Notes: generated from the letters alone by a model not told the origin. Shown: positions 9,396 through 19,104, counted from the first letter of the stretch. The stretch: 64,000 nt of DNA from Bacteroides sp. (GCA_014802045.1 JAAVDA010000014.1:1-64000); one strand, 5' to 3'. Program-made: numbers and translations.

Positions 9396-9727
9396 GCCGC
9401 CGCTCCGGATTTTCCGGAGCCCGCGAGGATGATGCCGATCCGATGAGCGTTGTGGCCAATCTGTTTGATGTGGCCATGGTGTTTGCGCTGGCTCTGATGG
9501 TGGCGCTCGTGTCGCGCTACAGCATGACCGAGATGTTCTCTTCCGAAGACTTCACCATGGTGAAGAATCCCGGCAAAGACAATATGGAAATCATCACCAA
9601 AGAGGGCGACACCATAAACCGCTACACCCCCTCCGAGAGCCAGGACGAATCGTCGGGCAAGAGGGGCAAGAAGGTGGGCATCGCCTACGAACTCGACGAC
9701 GGCAGAATTATCTATGTTCCTGAATGA
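9377..9727 (+). CDS. hmuV: DUF2149-family, ExbD-like partner HmuV
   Basis: A 116-residue protein of the DUF2149 type found at the end of hmu operons. It has a short arginine-rich cytoplasmic start, a single membrane helix (about 30-55, with 'NLFDVAMVFALALMVAL') and a small periplasmic tail ending in a beta-rich segment (GIAYELDDGRIIYVPE). This topology and an Asp just before the helix match ExbD/TolR. It overlaps hmuU by 19 bases and ends within the 3' end of the convergent tcdA gene (20-base overlap). Confidence 0.75.
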   Translation: MRRRRMSRRSGFSGAREDDADPMSVVANLFDVAMVFALALMVALVSRYSMTEMFSSEDFTMVKNPGKDNMEIITKEGDTINRYTPSESQDESSGKRGKKVGIAYELDDGRIIYVPE

Positions 9728-10466
9728 GTTTCTCCACGGCAAGACCCGCGAGGGTGAAGCCGAATATAGCGGTGATATGGCATAGAGCGCCATTGACCGC
9801 CACCTTTCCGAAGGTCATTGTTCCCCGGCTGCCGGTGTTGTCACCGCGGTTGGGGAGCAATTCGTCTGAATAGACGCATTTGAATTTACGCCGGGGCATA
9901 ATGCCGCTTTTCTTGAACCGCCTGCGCAGTGCGGCCGCCAGCGGACACCCTTTCACCTTCCAGAATTCGGCCACTGCTATGCGGGTGGGATCGCTTTTCA
10001 GAGCCGCTCCCATCGACGAAATCAGGGTGACGCCAGGCAGAGAGGTGGCGTGGACTATGAGCGAAGCCTTGTCGGCGAGCGAATCTATGGCGTCGACCAC
10101 AATGTCATAATCCTCCAGACTGAAAGTGGGTGCGGTCTCGGCGGTGTAGCGCTCGGGGCGGCAGGTGAGGTTGAGGTCGGGATTGATATCGAGGAGTCTT
10201 TCGGCGAGCACTTCGGTTTTCGGTCGGCCGATAGCTGAAACCGTGGCCACGAGCTGGCGGTTGATATTTGATTCGGCCACCACGTCGGCATCTACAATGG
10301 TGAGGGTTCCCACACCGCTGCGGGCGAGGCATTCGGCTGTCCAGCTCCCCACGCCGCCTATGCCGAAGATTATCACCCGGGCATTTTGCAGAGCCTCTGT
10401 GGCTGCGCTGCCGAGCAGGCGTGTGACTCTTGAGAGGCGTTCGGACGATGTTGAGTCTGTCATCAT
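9708..10466 (-). CDS. tcdA: tRNA threonylcarbamoyladenosine dehydratase TcdA
   Basis: A 252-residue ThiF/MoeB/E1-superfamily enzyme. The ATP-binding loop GIGGVGSW is near residue 35, followed by VDADVVAESNINRQ (nucleotide and ribose contacts) and the 'DAIDSLADKASLI' helix. The C-terminal RGTMTFG segment and absence of the E1 zinc cysteines distinguish TcdA (CsdL/YgdL) from MoeB and ThiF. It cyclises t6A37 to the hydantoin form ct6A in ANN-decoding tRNAs, using ATP. Its start overlaps the stop of the upstream gene by one base (TGATG), suggesting translational coupling. The 3' end runs 20 bases into hmuV on the other strand. Confidence 0.9.
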   Translation of the reverse strand: MMTDSTSSERLSRVTRLLGSAATEALQNARVIIFGIGGVGSWTAECLARSGVGTLTIVDADVVAESNINRQLVATVSAIGRPKTEVLAERLLDINPDLNLTCRPERYTAETAPTFSLEDYDIVVDAIDSLADKASLIVHATSLPGVTLISSMGAALKSDPTRIAVAEFWKVKGCPLAAALRRRFKKSGIMPRRKFKCVYSDELLPNRGDNTGSRGTMTFGKVAVNGALCHITAIFGFTLAGLAVEKLIQEHR

Positions 10467-10822
10467 CAGTCAGTAGTATGGTTAGCCATGTGATAGCGCA
10501 GACGATCCATAAACGACGGACGCTCCTGCTTGATATGGATATGGGCTTTGTTGTCGTTTTTGTTGAGGAATATGATGGAGGAGTGCATCACGATGGCCAC
10601 CTCATCGTCAAACTCCACTATGTCGTGGATGCGCGACAGCGCCACGCGATGGAAGGGTGAGCCTGGAGGAATGCTGTTGATAGTGATATGGCCCTCGTCT
10701 ATCTCGATGGCATGGTGTTCGGCCAGTGTCTCGAAAAGCAGGGCTATATTCAGCTCGTCCGGACTTTCCGGACGGGATTTACAAGTTTTATATATTGTAT
10801 CGATAACTTTCTTAGTAACCAT
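10466..10822 (-). CDS. Conserved small protein of unknown function
   Basis: A 118-residue soluble protein without signal or membrane segment. It has a helical start, then a beta-rich middle with 'GHITINSIPPGSPFHRVALSR' and 'DDEVAIVMHSSIIFLNK', and a His-rich tail. I do not recognise a named family. The stop is coupled by a one-base overlap to tcdA, so the two are probably co-transcribed, but that alone does not assign a role in tRNA modification. Confidence 0.7.
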   Translation of the reverse strand: MVTKKVIDTIYKTCKSRPESPDELNIALLFETLAEHHAIEIDEGHITINSIPPGSPFHRVALSRIHDIVEFDDEVAIVMHSSIIFLNKNDNKAHIHIKQERPSFMDRLRYHMANHTTD

Positions 10823-10902
10823 GTTTCTTCATCCGACGGTCTTTGCCTCACCGTCTGAATAAGAAACGTGTGCGGGCGCGGAATGTTCGCCCTGCAATGG
10901 TT

Positions 10903-10951
10903 AAAAAAGAGACTGCGCGGTCTGAAATCCTGTTGGTTCAGACCGCGCAGT
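10903..10951 (-). terminator. Terminator of the mce-mmd operon
   Basis: A perfect 15-bp stem (10912-10926 with 10937-10951), followed on the minus strand by a T-run (10908-10903). It lies 16 bases after the mmdB stop. Confidence 0.9.
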
Positions 10952-10966
10952 TTGGGAGTCAGCTGA

Positions 10967-12124
10967 TTATGCCAGGAAGCCGAGCAGCACACCGGCAGCC
11001 ACGGCCGAACCGATCACACCCGACACATTCGGACCCATGGCATGCATGAGCAGATAGTTTGACGGGTCGTATTCGAGACCGAGGTTGTTGGAGATGCGTG
11101 CCGACATGGGCACGGCCGACACACCGGCGTTGCCGATGAGCGGATTGATTTTCTTGTTCTTGGGGAGGAAGAGGTTGAACAGCTTCACGAAGAGCACGCC
11201 CGACGACGATGCGATGATAAAGGCCATGAATCCGAGAGCGAAGATGCCGATGGTCTCGGCAGTGAGGAATTCGGAAGCCTGGGTGGAAGCGCCCACTGTC
11301 ATGCCGAGCAAGATGGTCACGATGTCGGTGAGGGCATTGCTGGCGGTCTTGGCAAGACGGGTGGTCACGCCGCACTCACGCAGCAGATTGCCGAAGAAGA
11401 GCATGCCGAGCAGGGGAATGCCCGAAGGCACCACGAAGCAGGTGAGCAGCAGGCCGATGATCGGGAAGATAATCTTCTCGTTCTGCGACACCGCACGCGC
11501 GGGTTTCATCTTTATCACACGCTCCTTCTTGGTGGTGAAGAGGCGCATCAATGGCGGCTGAATCACCGGCACGAGAGCCATGTAGGAGTAGGCCGACACG
11601 GCTATGGCACCCATGAGATTGGGGGCGAGCTTCGACGAAAGGAAGATGGCAGTGGGGCCGTCGGCACCGCCGATAATGGCGATTGCGCCGGCCTGGTCGG
11701 GAGCGAAGCCGAGCAGCAGGGCCACCATGTAGGCACCGAAGATGCCAAACTGGGCTGCCGCGCCGATGAGCATCAGCTTGGGGTTGGCTATAAGGGCCGA
11801 GAAGTCTGTCATGGCTCCGATGCCGAGGAATATCAGCGGTGGATACCATCCGGCGCTCACACCGTTGTAGAGGATATTGAGCACAGAGCCCTCTTCATAG
11901 ATGCCGATTTCCAGACCGGCCTCAGTGTTGAAGGGGATGTTGCCGATAAGCATGCCGAATCCAATGGGCACGAGCAGCATCGGCTCGAAATCCTTCTTGA
12001 TGGCGAGCCAGATGAAGAATAGACCTACACCAAGCATCACGAAGTGCTGCCAGGTGGCGTTGTAGAAACCTGTCAGATGCCAGAACTGCTGCAGGTTTTG
12101 CATCAGAAAATCACTGAATGACAT
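10967..12124 (-). CDS. mmdB: Methylmalonyl-CoA decarboxylase beta subunit (Na+ pump)
   Basis: A 385-residue polytopic membrane protein of the OadB/MmdB/GcdB family, with about ten helices. Diagnostic segments are '[20 protein letters not shown]' (the Na+-binding aspartate region) and '[14 protein letters not shown]'. This subunit decarboxylates carboxybiotin and couples the reaction to export of Na+. It is the last gene of mce-mmdA-mmdD-mmdC-mmdB. The family alone does not separate oxaloacetate, methylmalonyl-CoA and glutaconyl-CoA pumps; the epimerase and CoA-type alpha subunit in the operon point to methylmalonyl-CoA. Confidence 0.9.
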   Translation of the reverse strand: MSFSDFLMQNLQQFWHLTGFYNATWQHFVMLGVGLFFIWLAIKKDFEPMLLVPIGFGMLIGNIPFNTEAGLEIGIYEEGSVLNILYNGVSAGWYPPLIFLGIGAMTDFSALIANPKLMLIGAAAQFGIFGAYMVALLLGFAPDQAGAIAIIGGADGPTAIFLSSKLAPNLMGAIAVSAYSYMALVPVIQPPLMRLFTTKKERVIKMKPARAVSQNEKIIFPIIGLLLTCFVVPSGIPLLGMLFFGNLLRECGVTTRLAKTASNALTDIVTILLGMTVGASTQASEFLTAETIGIFALGFMAFIIASSSGVLFVKLFNLFLPKNKKINPLIGNAGVSAVPMSARISNNLGLEYDPSNYLLMHAMGPNVSGVIGSAVAAGVLLGFLA

Positions 12125-12155
12125 AACGGATTGCGTATTCGTTAGTTACAATGAT

Positions 12156-12599
12156 TTATTCGAGTGTGATGAGCAGAGCTCCTTCGAGCACGGCATCGCC
12201 GGGCGACACACTTATCGAGGCCACCTTGCCGTCGCGGCCTGCATGGATGGCGTTTTCCATCTTCATGGCTTCGAGCACGAGCACTGTGTCTGAGGCCTTG
12301 ACGGTGTCGCCCACCTTCACTGCCACAGAGAGCACTGTGCCGGGCAGGGGAGCCTTCACCTGATGGCCTGAACCGGTTGCGGCGGGTTTGGCTATCACCT
12401 TGGCGCCTGATTCGGTGCGGGGAGCGGCTGCGGGACGCGGAGCGTTGACGATTGTCACAGGCTTCTGGGGAGCGTCGATCTCCACCTTGTAGGGGATACC
12501 GTTGACCTCTACCTGAGCAACGTTGTTGTCAATGTCGCCGACGGCTACTTTATATGTGTTGCCGTTGATTTTATACTTATATTCTTTCATTGCTGTCAA
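12156..12599 (-). CDS. mmdC: Biotin carrier subunit of the decarboxylase
   Basis: A 147-residue biotinyl carrier protein. An N-terminal beta segment (about 1-45) is followed by a Pro/Ala-rich hinge (about 46-78) and a biotinyl domain ending the protein. The biotinylation motif EAMKM places the modified lysine at residue 113, about 35 from the C-terminus as usual. It carries CO2 from the MmdA carboxyltransferase to the membrane subunit MmdB. It sits between mmdD and mmdB with gaps of 9 and 31 bases. Confidence 0.9.
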   Translation of the reverse strand: MTAMKEYKYKINGNTYKVAVGDIDNNVAQVEVNGIPYKVEIDAPQKPVTIVNAPRPAAAPRTESGAKVIAKPAATGSGHQVKAPLPGTVLSVAVKVGDTVKASDTVLVLEAMKMENAIHAGRDGKVASISVSPGDAVLEGALLITLE

Positions 12600-12608
12600 T
12601 AATTATAG

Positions 12609-13529
12609 TTAACGGTGGGGATTTTCACGCATGCTGTAGATTTTCGAGCTCCAGGGTGAGTAGGCGCGCTTCACCTTATTGATGGTGAGCACGGTGTTCT
12701 CACGGTCGTGGGTGTCGAGATGCTCGTGGAGAGCCATCACGATAGCGGCGATCTCTTCGCCGGAGTCGTGGTCCGGACGATTGTCTTTCTCAAGCTCGCT
12801 GAGCTGCATGCCCTGCGATTTCACTTTGTTGCGCTTGGAGATGCTCTCGCCGATTTTGCTGATGATATAGAAGCATACGCTCAGAAGCAAAAGCGCGCTA
12901 AACACTATGCACATCGCCATCACTGTCATGCCAAAGCCGTTTTTGTCTTTTTCGGCAAACATGTCCACCTTGTTGTTGGTGTCTTTGATGATGTTGTTGC
13001 TGCTGGGGGTCACATAGAGGTCGCCCTGACCGGTGCGCACTTCCCAGGCCTCTGCGCCCGAGCCTTCGCCGTCAACCTTGCGTGCATAGGTCTGGTCGGG
13101 GAGGAGCGAAGCGGGGATTGTCACCTCGTCGATGAGGGTGATGCCGTCGGCATCATACACTCCGATCCAGTTGTCCTGATTGGGCTTCAGGCGGAAGTTC
13201 ATGTGGAAGGTGCCTTTTGAGGGCTCTCCGTCGGCCCAGAATACGATATGCTGGCGCTTGGGAATGCGGGTATTGACATCTCCCAGGGGCACAGGATATT
13301 TCTTCGGGTTGGCGGGGTCGTCGGTGATAAACACGCTTGAGATTTCAAGCGGAGCGAAGTTGGAGTTGAAAAGCTCCACCCATCCGTTGCGGTAGCCGTA
13401 GTCGTCTACCACGCTCGACTCGTTTGCCACCATCACCTCGTTGATGCGCAGGGCCTTGCGTCCCTGAGCCGAGGCGATGACAACAAATGCCGTCAAGGCA
13501 ACGAAGAGGATTGTCAGTCTTTTTTTCAT
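12609..13529 (-). CDS. mmdD: OadG-type gamma/delta subunit with exported lamin-tail domain
   Basis: A 306-residue fusion. A signal peptide (1-21) precedes a lamin-tail (LTD)-like beta domain (about 26-145) with 'INEVMVANESSVVDDYG', 'WVELFNSNFAPLEISS' and 'HIVFWADGEPS'. A linker leads to one membrane helix (about 197-222) and a cytoplasmic OadG-like tail that ends in a Glu/Asp/His-rich segment. OadG/MmdD is a small one-helix protein that holds the alpha and beta subunits together. The periplasmic LTD module is an addition of about 170 residues, seen in Bacteroidota. Its job is unknown; assembly or anchoring of the pump at the cell surface is one possibility. Confidence 0.8.
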   Translation of the reverse strand: MKKRLTILFVALTAFVVIASAQGRKALRINEVMVANESSVVDDYGYRNGWVELFNSNFAPLEISSVFITDDPANPKKYPVPLGDVNTRIPKRQHIVFWADGEPSKGTFHMNFRLKPNQDNWIGVYDADGITLIDEVTIPASLLPDQTYARKVDGEGSGAEAWEVRTGQGDLYVTPSSNNIIKDTNNKVDMFAEKDKNGFGMTVMAMCIVFSALLLLSVCFYIISKIGESISKRNKVKSQGMQLSELEKDNRPDHDSGEEIAAIVMALHEHLDTHDRENTVLTINKVKRAYSPWSSKIYSMRENPHR

Positions 13530-13557
13530 AACTTGGATTCTCTCGTTGGTGAGGATG

Positions 13558-15111
13558 TCAGAGGGGTATATTGCCGTGTTTCTTGGCAGGGTTGGTCACC
13601 TTCTTGGTGGCGAGCTGCTGCAGGGCGCGGATGATGCGGAAGCGGGTGTTGCGCGGCTCGATCACGTCGTCGATATAACCGTAGCGTGCAGCGTTGTAGG
13701 GGTTGCAGAAGAGCTTGTTGTATTCAGCCTCCTTCTCCTTGAGCACGGCAGCCGGATCGGCCGACTCCTTGGCTTCGCGGGCATAGAGCACCTCAACGGC
13801 GCCTGCACCACCCATCACAGCGATTTCGGCGGTGGGCCATGCATAGTTCATATCGCCGCGCAGCTGCTTGCAGCTCATCACGATGTGGCTGCCGCCGTAG
13901 CTCTTGCGCAGGGTCACGGTGACTTTGGGCACAGTGGCCTCTCCGTAGGCATAGAGCAGCTTGGCGCCGTGGAGAATCACACCGTTATATTCCTGACCGG
14001 TGCCGGGAAGGAAGCCGGGCACGTCGACGAGAGTGACCAGAGGAATATTGAAGGCGTCGCAGAAGCGCACGAAGCGGGCGGCCTTGCGCGAAGCGTTGCT
14101 GTCGAGCACACCGGCCAGATATTTCGGCTGGTTGGCTACGATACCTACAGACTGACCGTTGAATCGGGCGAAGCCTATGATGATATTCTTGGCATAGTCG
14201 CGCTGCACTTCGAGAAATTCGCCGTTGTCGATGATGGCGCCGATCACCTCATACATGTCATAGGGACGGGTGGCCGAGTCGGGGATGATTTCGTTGAGCG
14301 AATCTTCCAGACGGTCGATGGGGTCTGTGCAGGCCACCATCGGGGGTTCTTCAAGATTGTTCTGGGGGATATAGCTGAAGAGCTTGCGGATGATTTTGAG
14401 AGTCTCCTCGCCGTCGGCGGCTGCGAAATGAGCCACACCGCTCTTGGTGGAGTGAACCTCCGCACCGCCGAGCTGATCCTGAGTCACATCTTCGCCGGTC
14501 ACTGTCTTCACAACCTTCGGACCGGTGAGGAACATATATGAGATGCCCTTGGTCATGATGGTGAAGTCGGTGAGAGCGGGAGAATAGACGGCGCCGCCGG
14601 CACAGGGGCCGAGGATGCCTGAAATCTGGGGAATCACACCGGAGGCGAGGATATTGCGCTGGAAAATTTCGGAATATCCGGCCAGAGCGTTGATGCCCTC
14701 CTGAATGCGCGCGCCGCCAGAGTCATTGAGGCCGATCACGGGAGCGCCCATCTTCATGGCCATATCCATGATTTTGCAGATTTTCTGGGCCATGGTCTCG
14801 CTCAGAGAGCCGCCGAACACGGTGAAGTCCTGGGCAAACACATAGACCAGGCGACCTTCGATTGTGCCGTAGCCGGTCACCACACCATCGCCGAGGAAGC
14901 TTTTCTTCTCCTGACCGAAGTTGTGGCAGCGGTGGCGCACAAACATATCGATTTCTTCAAACGAACCTTCGTCGAGCAGCTGGGCTATGCGCTCGCGGGC
15001 GGTGTATTTGCCTCTTTCGTGCTGTTTCTGGATGGCTTTTTCGCCGCCGCCCAGACGAGCCTCATTGCGCAGCGCAATCAGCTCCTGAACTTTTTCAAGC
15101 TGGTTACTCAT
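13558..15111 (-). CDS. mmdA: Methylmalonyl-CoA decarboxylase alpha (carboxyltransferase)
   Basis: A 517-residue carboxyltransferase with the two crotonase-like halves of the MmdA/PccB family. '[15 protein letters not shown]' and '[14 protein letters not shown]' form the first oxyanion hole; '[17 protein letters not shown]' and '[14 protein letters not shown]' lie in the second. It moves the carboxyl group of methylmalonyl-CoA to biotin on MmdC, giving propionyl-CoA. It could also work in reverse as a propionyl-CoA carboxylase beta subunit, but no biotin carboxylase gene is present here, which supports the decarboxylase. It follows mce by 34 bases. Confidence 0.92.
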   Translation of the reverse strand: MSNQLEKVQELIALRNEARLGGGEKAIQKQHERGKYTARERIAQLLDEGSFEEIDMFVRHRCHNFGQEKKSFLGDGVVTGYGTIEGRLVYVFAQDFTVFGGSLSETMAQKICKIMDMAMKMGAPVIGLNDSGGARIQEGINALAGYSEIFQRNILASGVIPQISGILGPCAGGAVYSPALTDFTIMTKGISYMFLTGPKVVKTVTGEDVTQDQLGGAEVHSTKSGVAHFAAADGEETLKIIRKLFSYIPQNNLEEPPMVACTDPIDRLEDSLNEIIPDSATRPYDMYEVIGAIIDNGEFLEVQRDYAKNIIIGFARFNGQSVGIVANQPKYLAGVLDSNASRKAARFVRFCDAFNIPLVTLVDVPGFLPGTGQEYNGVILHGAKLLYAYGEATVPKVTVTLRKSYGGSHIVMSCKQLRGDMNYAWPTAEIAVMGGAGAVEVLYAREAKESADPAAVLKEKEAEYNKLFCNPYNAARYGYIDDVIEPRNTRFRIIRALQQLATKKVTNPAKKHGNIPL

Positions 15112-15145
15112 AATCAGTTGTAGGGTTGGATTCGTGAGTGGGAGA

Positions 15146-15565
15146 TTACTTGTTGGGGTCTTCGCAGAGCTCTATGAGAGTGCCGCAGGTCGACTTCGGG
15201 TGGAGGAAGGCGATGTTGAGGCCCTCGGCACCCTTGCGGGGAGCTTTGTCGATGAGGCGGCAGCCCTTGGCTTCAACTTCGGCCAGAGCGTTGGCCACAC
15301 CGTCTTCAATGGCGAGAGCCACGTGCTGAATGCCGCCGCGGCCTCCGTTGTTGGCTATAAACTTGGCTATAGCGCTGTCGTCGGCAGTGGGCTCAAGGAG
15401 CTCGATTTTGGTCTGGCCTATCTTGAAGAAGGCTGTGCGCACTTTCTGGTCGGCCACCTCTTCGATAGCGAAGCACTTGAGGCCAAGCATGTTTTCGTAG
15501 AACGGAATTGCTTCTTCGAGCGAGGGCACTGCGATGCCGATATGCTCAATGTGGGAAATGTCCAT
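15146..15565 (-). CDS. mce: Methylmalonyl-CoA epimerase
   Basis: A 139-residue protein with two VOC-fold beta-alpha-beta-beta-beta modules. The metal-binding His in '[12 protein letters not shown]' (residue 8), '[11 protein letters not shown]' and the C-terminal Glu of 'GTLIELCED' are in place. It interconverts the R and S forms of methylmalonyl-CoA made by the B12-dependent mutase, supplying the form used by MmdA. It is the first gene of the operon. With MmdA-D it completes the last steps of the succinate-to-propionate route. Confidence 0.92.
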   Translation of the reverse strand: MDISHIEHIGIAVPSLEEAIPFYENMLGLKCFAIEEVADQKVRTAFFKIGQTKIELLEPTADDSAIAKFIANNGGRGGIQHVALAIEDGVANALAEVEAKGCRLIDKAPRKGAEGLNIAFLHPKSTCGTLIELCEDPNK

Positions 15566-15653
15566 GATGAGAATTTATGATTGGTTTTTAGATTATTTTG
15601 CTTGAATTGCGACGGAGAGCGCCCTCTATGGCGCATTCGCCCGTAATTCAGTG

Positions 15654-15661
15654 CAAAATTA
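15654..15661 (-). promoter_or_regulatory. -7 box of the mce-mmd operon
   Basis: TAATTTTG on the minus strand, 89 bases before the mce ATG, matches TAnnTTTG. No clear -33 box was seen. Confidence 0.5.
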
Positions 15662-16121
15662 GCAATTTTTTGACAATAAGCGAGTAAATGATATTATTTT
15701 ATTAATTATTGTGTCAAAGTGCGCAAACCTCCTTAATATTATTTATTTTGAAGCTGCGGCGGGGAGGGGGTCCTCGGTGCCTCCCCGCATTCATGCCCCG
15801 CTCCCTGCGTGAGGCTGCCTGAATGAGCCGTCAGACGAAAGCGACCCGGGGAAGAGAGATGAGAGTCAGGTCTCGACCTTGCTATGGGTCGGATAGCGCG
15901 GATATGACATAATGTCAGTGGTCAGAGGAGCGGGGTGTCATAAGAGTTGTCGGAGCTAAGTGGTTGATATACATTGAATAGTTCTGAATTGAAAATCGGG
16001 TCAACTTTTTTGGCATAAAGTTTGTTTCTTTAGTGACAGCGGTCAGAAAGCCATGTGGCTCGAAGACCTTGAGAATAATTAATAACCGAAAATTCAAACA
16101 GAAACATAAAAACTTTTTATT
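15662..16121. promoter_or_regulatory. Divergent intergenic region, mce / dnaK
   Basis: 460 bases without a credible gene. It contains a 9-bp inverted repeat GCGGGGAGG (15759-15767) / CCTCCCCGC (15780-15788). Near dnaK, TAAAGTTTG (16016-16024) resembles a -7 box with one extra base and may start the dnaK transcript, leaving a leader of about 90 bases. No CIRCE-type repeat was found, as expected where heat-shock control uses an alternative sigma factor. Confidence 0.35.
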
Positions 16122-18023
16122 ATGGGAAAAATTATTGGTATTGACTTAGGAACAACCAACTCCTGTGTCTCCGTACTTGAGGGTAAAGACCCTGTTGTGA
16201 TCCCCAACAGCGAGGGACGCAACACGACTCCTTCTATCGTAGCATTCGTGGATGGCGGCGAACGTAAGGTGGGTGACCCCGCCAAGCGTCAGGCCATCAC
16301 CAACCCTAAGCGCACCATCAACTCTATCAAACGTTTCATGGGTGAGACCTGTGAACAGGTGGAGGACGAAATCAAGCGTGTGCCTTATAAAGTGGTGTGC
16401 GGCGCAAACAATACTCCCCGTGTTGATATCGACGGTCGCGACTACACCCCGCAGGAAATCTCTGCGATGATTCTTCAGAAGATGAAAAAGACCGCCGAAG
16501 ATTATCTCGGACAGTCTGTGACTGAAGCTGTAATCACAGTGCCTGCCTACTTCAACGACGCTCAGCGTCAGGCCACCAAGGAAGCCGGTGAGATTGCCGG
16601 TCTGACCGTGAAGCGTATTGTCAACGAGCCTACCGCAGCAGCTCTTGCCTATGGTCTCGACAAGGCCAACAAGGACCAGAAGATAGCCGTGTTTGACCTC
16701 GGTGGCGGTACATTTGATATCTCCATCCTTGAGCTCGGCGACGGCGTGTTTGAAGTGAAATCTACCAATGGTGACACTCACCTCGGCGGTGATGACTTCG
16801 ACCATGTGATTATCGACTGGCTCGCTGATGAGTTCCAGAAAGAGGAGGGTGTAGACCTCCGTCAGGACCCCATGGCCCTGCAGCGTCTGAAAGAGGCTGC
16901 CGAGAAAGCTAAAATCGAGCTTTCGAGCACAACCTCTACTGAAATCAACCTCCCCTATATCATGCCTGTCAACGGTATACCCAAGCACCTCGTGAAGACT
17001 CTCACCCGAGCCAAATTCGAGCAGCTTGCCGACAAGCTCATCCAGGCCACCATCAAGCCTTGTGAGCAGGCTCTTAAGGATGCCGGCATGACAGCCAAGG
17101 ATATCGACGAGGTGATTCTCGTGGGCGGTTCAACCCGTATCCCTGCCATCCAGCAGGTTGTGGAGAAGTTCTTCGGCAAGGCACCTTCAAAGGGCGTTAA
17201 CCCCGACGAAGTAGTGGCCGTAGGCGCAGCCATCCAGGGCGGTGTGCTTTCAGGCGATGTGAAAGATGTGCTTCTGCTTGATGTTGTGCCTCTGTCAGTG
17301 GGTATCGAAACTCTCGGTGGAGTGATGACCAAGCTTATCGAAGCCAACACCACCATTCCTACCCGTAAGAGCGAGACCTTCTCTACTGCAGCCGACAACC
17401 AGCCTTCTGTAGAAATCCACGTGCTTCAGGGTGAGCGTCCGATGGCTAAAGACGACAAGACCCTCGGTAAATTCCACCTCGACGGAATCGCACCCGCACC
17501 CCGTGGCATACCTCAGATTGAGGTGACCTTCGAGGTAGACGCCAACGGTATTCTCAACGTATCTGCCAAGGATAAGGCAACCGGTAAGGAGCAGAGCATC
17601 CGTATCGAGGCATCAAGCGGTCTGACCGACGCCGAAATCCAGCGTATGAAAGACGAGGCAGCCGCCAACGCAGCCGCCGACGCCAAGGAGAAGGAGCGTG
17701 CCGACAAGATCAATCAGGCCGACACCATGATTTTCCAGACCGAGAAGCAGCTCTCTGAGCTCGGCGACAAGATACCCGCCGATGTGAAGGCTCCTATCGA
17801 AACCGCCCTCACCAAGCTCAAAGAGGCTCACAAGGCTCAGGATATCGCCGGTATCGACAGCGCCATCAAGGAAGTTGAAGCAGCTTTCGGCGCAGCTCAG
17901 CAGGCTATCCACAACGCTCAGGCACAGGCTCAGGCCAACCCCGGAGCCGGACAGCCTAACCCCGGCCCTCAGCCCGGTAACGGCGACGGTGTGACCGACG
18001 TTGACTTCGAGGAAGTGAAGTAA
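16122..18023 (+). CDS. dnaK: Chaperone DnaK (Hsp70)
   Basis: A 633-residue Hsp70. The ATPase domain (about 1-385) holds [11 protein letters not shown], '[16 protein letters not shown]' and '[12 protein letters not shown]'. The linker '[11 protein letters not shown]' follows, then the substrate-binding beta domain and a helical lid with an Ala/Gln-rich C-terminal segment ending in DVDFEEVK. It refolds proteins with DnaJ and GrpE, neither of which lies in this window, so dnaK is monocistronic here. The start is preceded by an AT-rich leader, and a strong terminator follows 42 bases after the stop. Confidence 0.98.
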   Translation: MGKIIGIDLGTTNSCVSVLEGKDPVVIPNSEGRNTTPSIVAFVDGGERKVGDPAKRQAITNPKRTINSIKRFMGETCEQVEDEIKRVPYKVVCGANNTPRVDIDGRDYTPQEISAMILQKMKKTAEDYLGQSVTEAVITVPAYFNDAQRQATKEAGEIAGLTVKRIVNEPTAAALAYGLDKANKDQKIAVFDLGGGTFDISILELGDGVFEVKSTNGDTHLGGDDFDHVIIDWLADEFQKEEGVDLRQDPMALQRLKEAAEKAKIELSSTTSTEINLPYIMPVNGIPKHLVKTLTRAKFEQLADKLIQATIKPCEQALKDAGMTAKDIDEVILVGGSTRIPAIQQVVEKFFGKAPSKGVNPDEVVAVGAAIQGGVLSGDVKDVLLLDVVPLSVGIETLGGVMTKLIEANTTIPTRKSETFSTAADNQPSVEIHVLQGERPMAKDDKTLGKFHLDGIAPAPRGIPQIEVTFEVDANGILNVSAKDKATGKEQSIRIEASSGLTDAEIQRMKDEAAANAAADAKEKERADKINQADTMIFQTEKQLSELGDKIPADVKAPIETALTKLKEAHKAQDIAGIDSAIKEVEAAFGAAQQAIHNAQAQAQANPGAGQPNPGPQPGNGDGVTDVDFEEVK

Positions 18024-18064
18024 GATAACCGGACCGCTACATAGCGGTAACCACAGATAATATC

Positions 18065-18104
18065 CGCGGCCCCCTGATATTGGTCAGGGGGCCGCGATTT
18101 TTTT
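18065..18104 (+). terminator. dnaK terminator
   Basis: A perfect 13-bp stem, CGCGGCCCCCTGA (18065-18077) with TCAGGGGGCCGCG (18084-18096), a six-base loop and a run of seven T (18098-18104). Confidence 0.95.
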
Positions 18105-18147
18105 GTCTGGAAGAGGAGATTATCCATGCGGTTAGAAATCTTTTTTG

Positions 18148-18155
18148 TAACTTTG
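18148..18155 (+). promoter_or_regulatory. -7 box of the small-protein/zeta-kinase pair
   Basis: TAACTTTG, an exact Bacteroidota -7 box, 30 bases before the ATG at 18185. The dnaK terminator lies just upstream, so this pair has its own transcript. Confidence 0.65.
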
Positions 18156-18184
18156 AGTCGTAACTATTTTTTTTATTCAAGCCT

Positions 18185-18400
18185 ATGTCGGAAGCAGAGA
18201 TGAATAGCTATCGGCTCACGTCGATGGAGGAGCCGGGCGATGAGCGTATGGCTCAGATCATGCGGGAGGTTGCCGAGGATGCACGCGAAAGCACTCGCCG
18301 GGCTGCCGAACGTGTGGCTGCCGGTATCGAGGCAGCCTCACAAGCGGCACAAGAGAAATGGGGCGATGCCATAAATAGAATTAAGAATGGTAGCTACTGA
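18185..18400 (+). CDS. Small helical protein, candidate antitoxin
   Basis: A 71-residue, Ala/Glu/Arg-rich protein predicted to be mostly helical (about 20-62), without membrane segment or recognised DNA-binding motif. It overlaps the following P-loop kinase gene by 14 bases. The arrangement of a small acidic-basic protein upstream of a zeta-like kinase resembles epsilon/zeta and related toxin-antitoxin pairs. The antitoxin role is inferred from this arrangement alone; a structural partner or chaperone of the kinase is equally possible. Confidence 0.6.
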   Translation: MSEAEMNSYRLTSMEEPGDERMAQIMREVAEDARESTRRAAERVAAGIEAASQAAQEKWGDAINRIKNGSY

Positions 18401-18989
18401 GCATCGACCTGTGCTTATTGTGATTGCCGGGCCCAATGGGTCGGGTAAAACTTCTGTTACCTCAAAGATTCTTCATCATGAGTGGTTGGAAGATTCGGAA
18501 TATATCAATCCCGACAATGTGGCTCGTGATGTTTTCGGAGATTGGAACGACCGTGAGGCTGTTCTCAGGGCAGCTAACTATTGTAACGATTGGCGCGAGA
18601 GATGCCTGGCCGAACGTAAAAGCCATATTTTCGAGACAGTAATGTCGGCAGGTGATAAGGTGGATTATATATTAAGGGCAAAAATGGCCGGATTCTTTAT
18701 AAGGTTATTTTTTGTATCAACCGAATCTCCTACAATCAATGCTAAACGTGTTGCTAACCGCGTATTGAATGGAGGTCACGATGTCCCCATACCCAAGATT
18801 ATTTCTCGTTACGACAAGTCTATCGCCAACTGTCAGCTTTTAGCTCCCATTGTCGATCGCCTGTATGTTTACGATAACTCTGTGGAGGATGCTGATGCAC
18901 GAATTCTGTTCCGCATGAGCAATGGCGAGGTGGTGAAATCTTATACTGAAGATGTACCGGACTGGGCCTCAACTATCCTCCCAAAATAA
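18387..18989 (+). CDS. Zeta-toxin-like P-loop kinase
   Basis: A 200-residue single-domain P-loop NTPase. The Walker A loop is GPNGSGKT (15-22). 'YINPDNVARDVF' follows at about 38, then 'IFETVMSAGDKVDYILRAK' and an Arg-rich lid with 'ANRVLNGGHDVP.......RYDKS'. The 'GPNGSGKTT....NPD.......E' layout is that of zeta-type kinases, which phosphorylate UDP-N-acetylglucosamine in known toxins, and of related uncharacterised ATPases. The substrate cannot be read from sequence. It overlaps the 71-residue gene and ends about 115 bases before the retron promoter, so it may be part of a small defence cluster. Confidence 0.75.
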   Translation: MVATEHRPVLIVIAGPNGSGKTSVTSKILHHEWLEDSEYINPDNVARDVFGDWNDREAVLRAANYCNDWRERCLAERKSHIFETVMSAGDKVDYILRAKMAGFFIRLFFVSTESPTINAKRVANRVLNGGHDVPIPKIISRYDKSIANCQLLAPIVDRLYVYDNSVEDADARILFRMSNGEVVKSYTEDVPDWASTILPK

Positions 18990-19104
18990 ATACTGATGAA
19001 GTAAACGATCTCATTTTTAGCTATTTTATTGTAGGAGAATGGGGAAATTAGCCGACTTTCAAAAAGAAATTTCCAAAAAGCGGTGGTTGAAAGCAATAAT
19101 TGAT

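Noticed and set aside
9377..9727. Overlap of hmuV and tcdA as a sign of a wrong call
   Set aside because: Both proteins keep their expected C-terminal ends, so the 20-base convergent overlap is accepted as real.
13477..14541. 354-residue plus-strand open frame opposite mmdA
   Set aside because: Shadow of a fully conserved carboxyltransferase gene.
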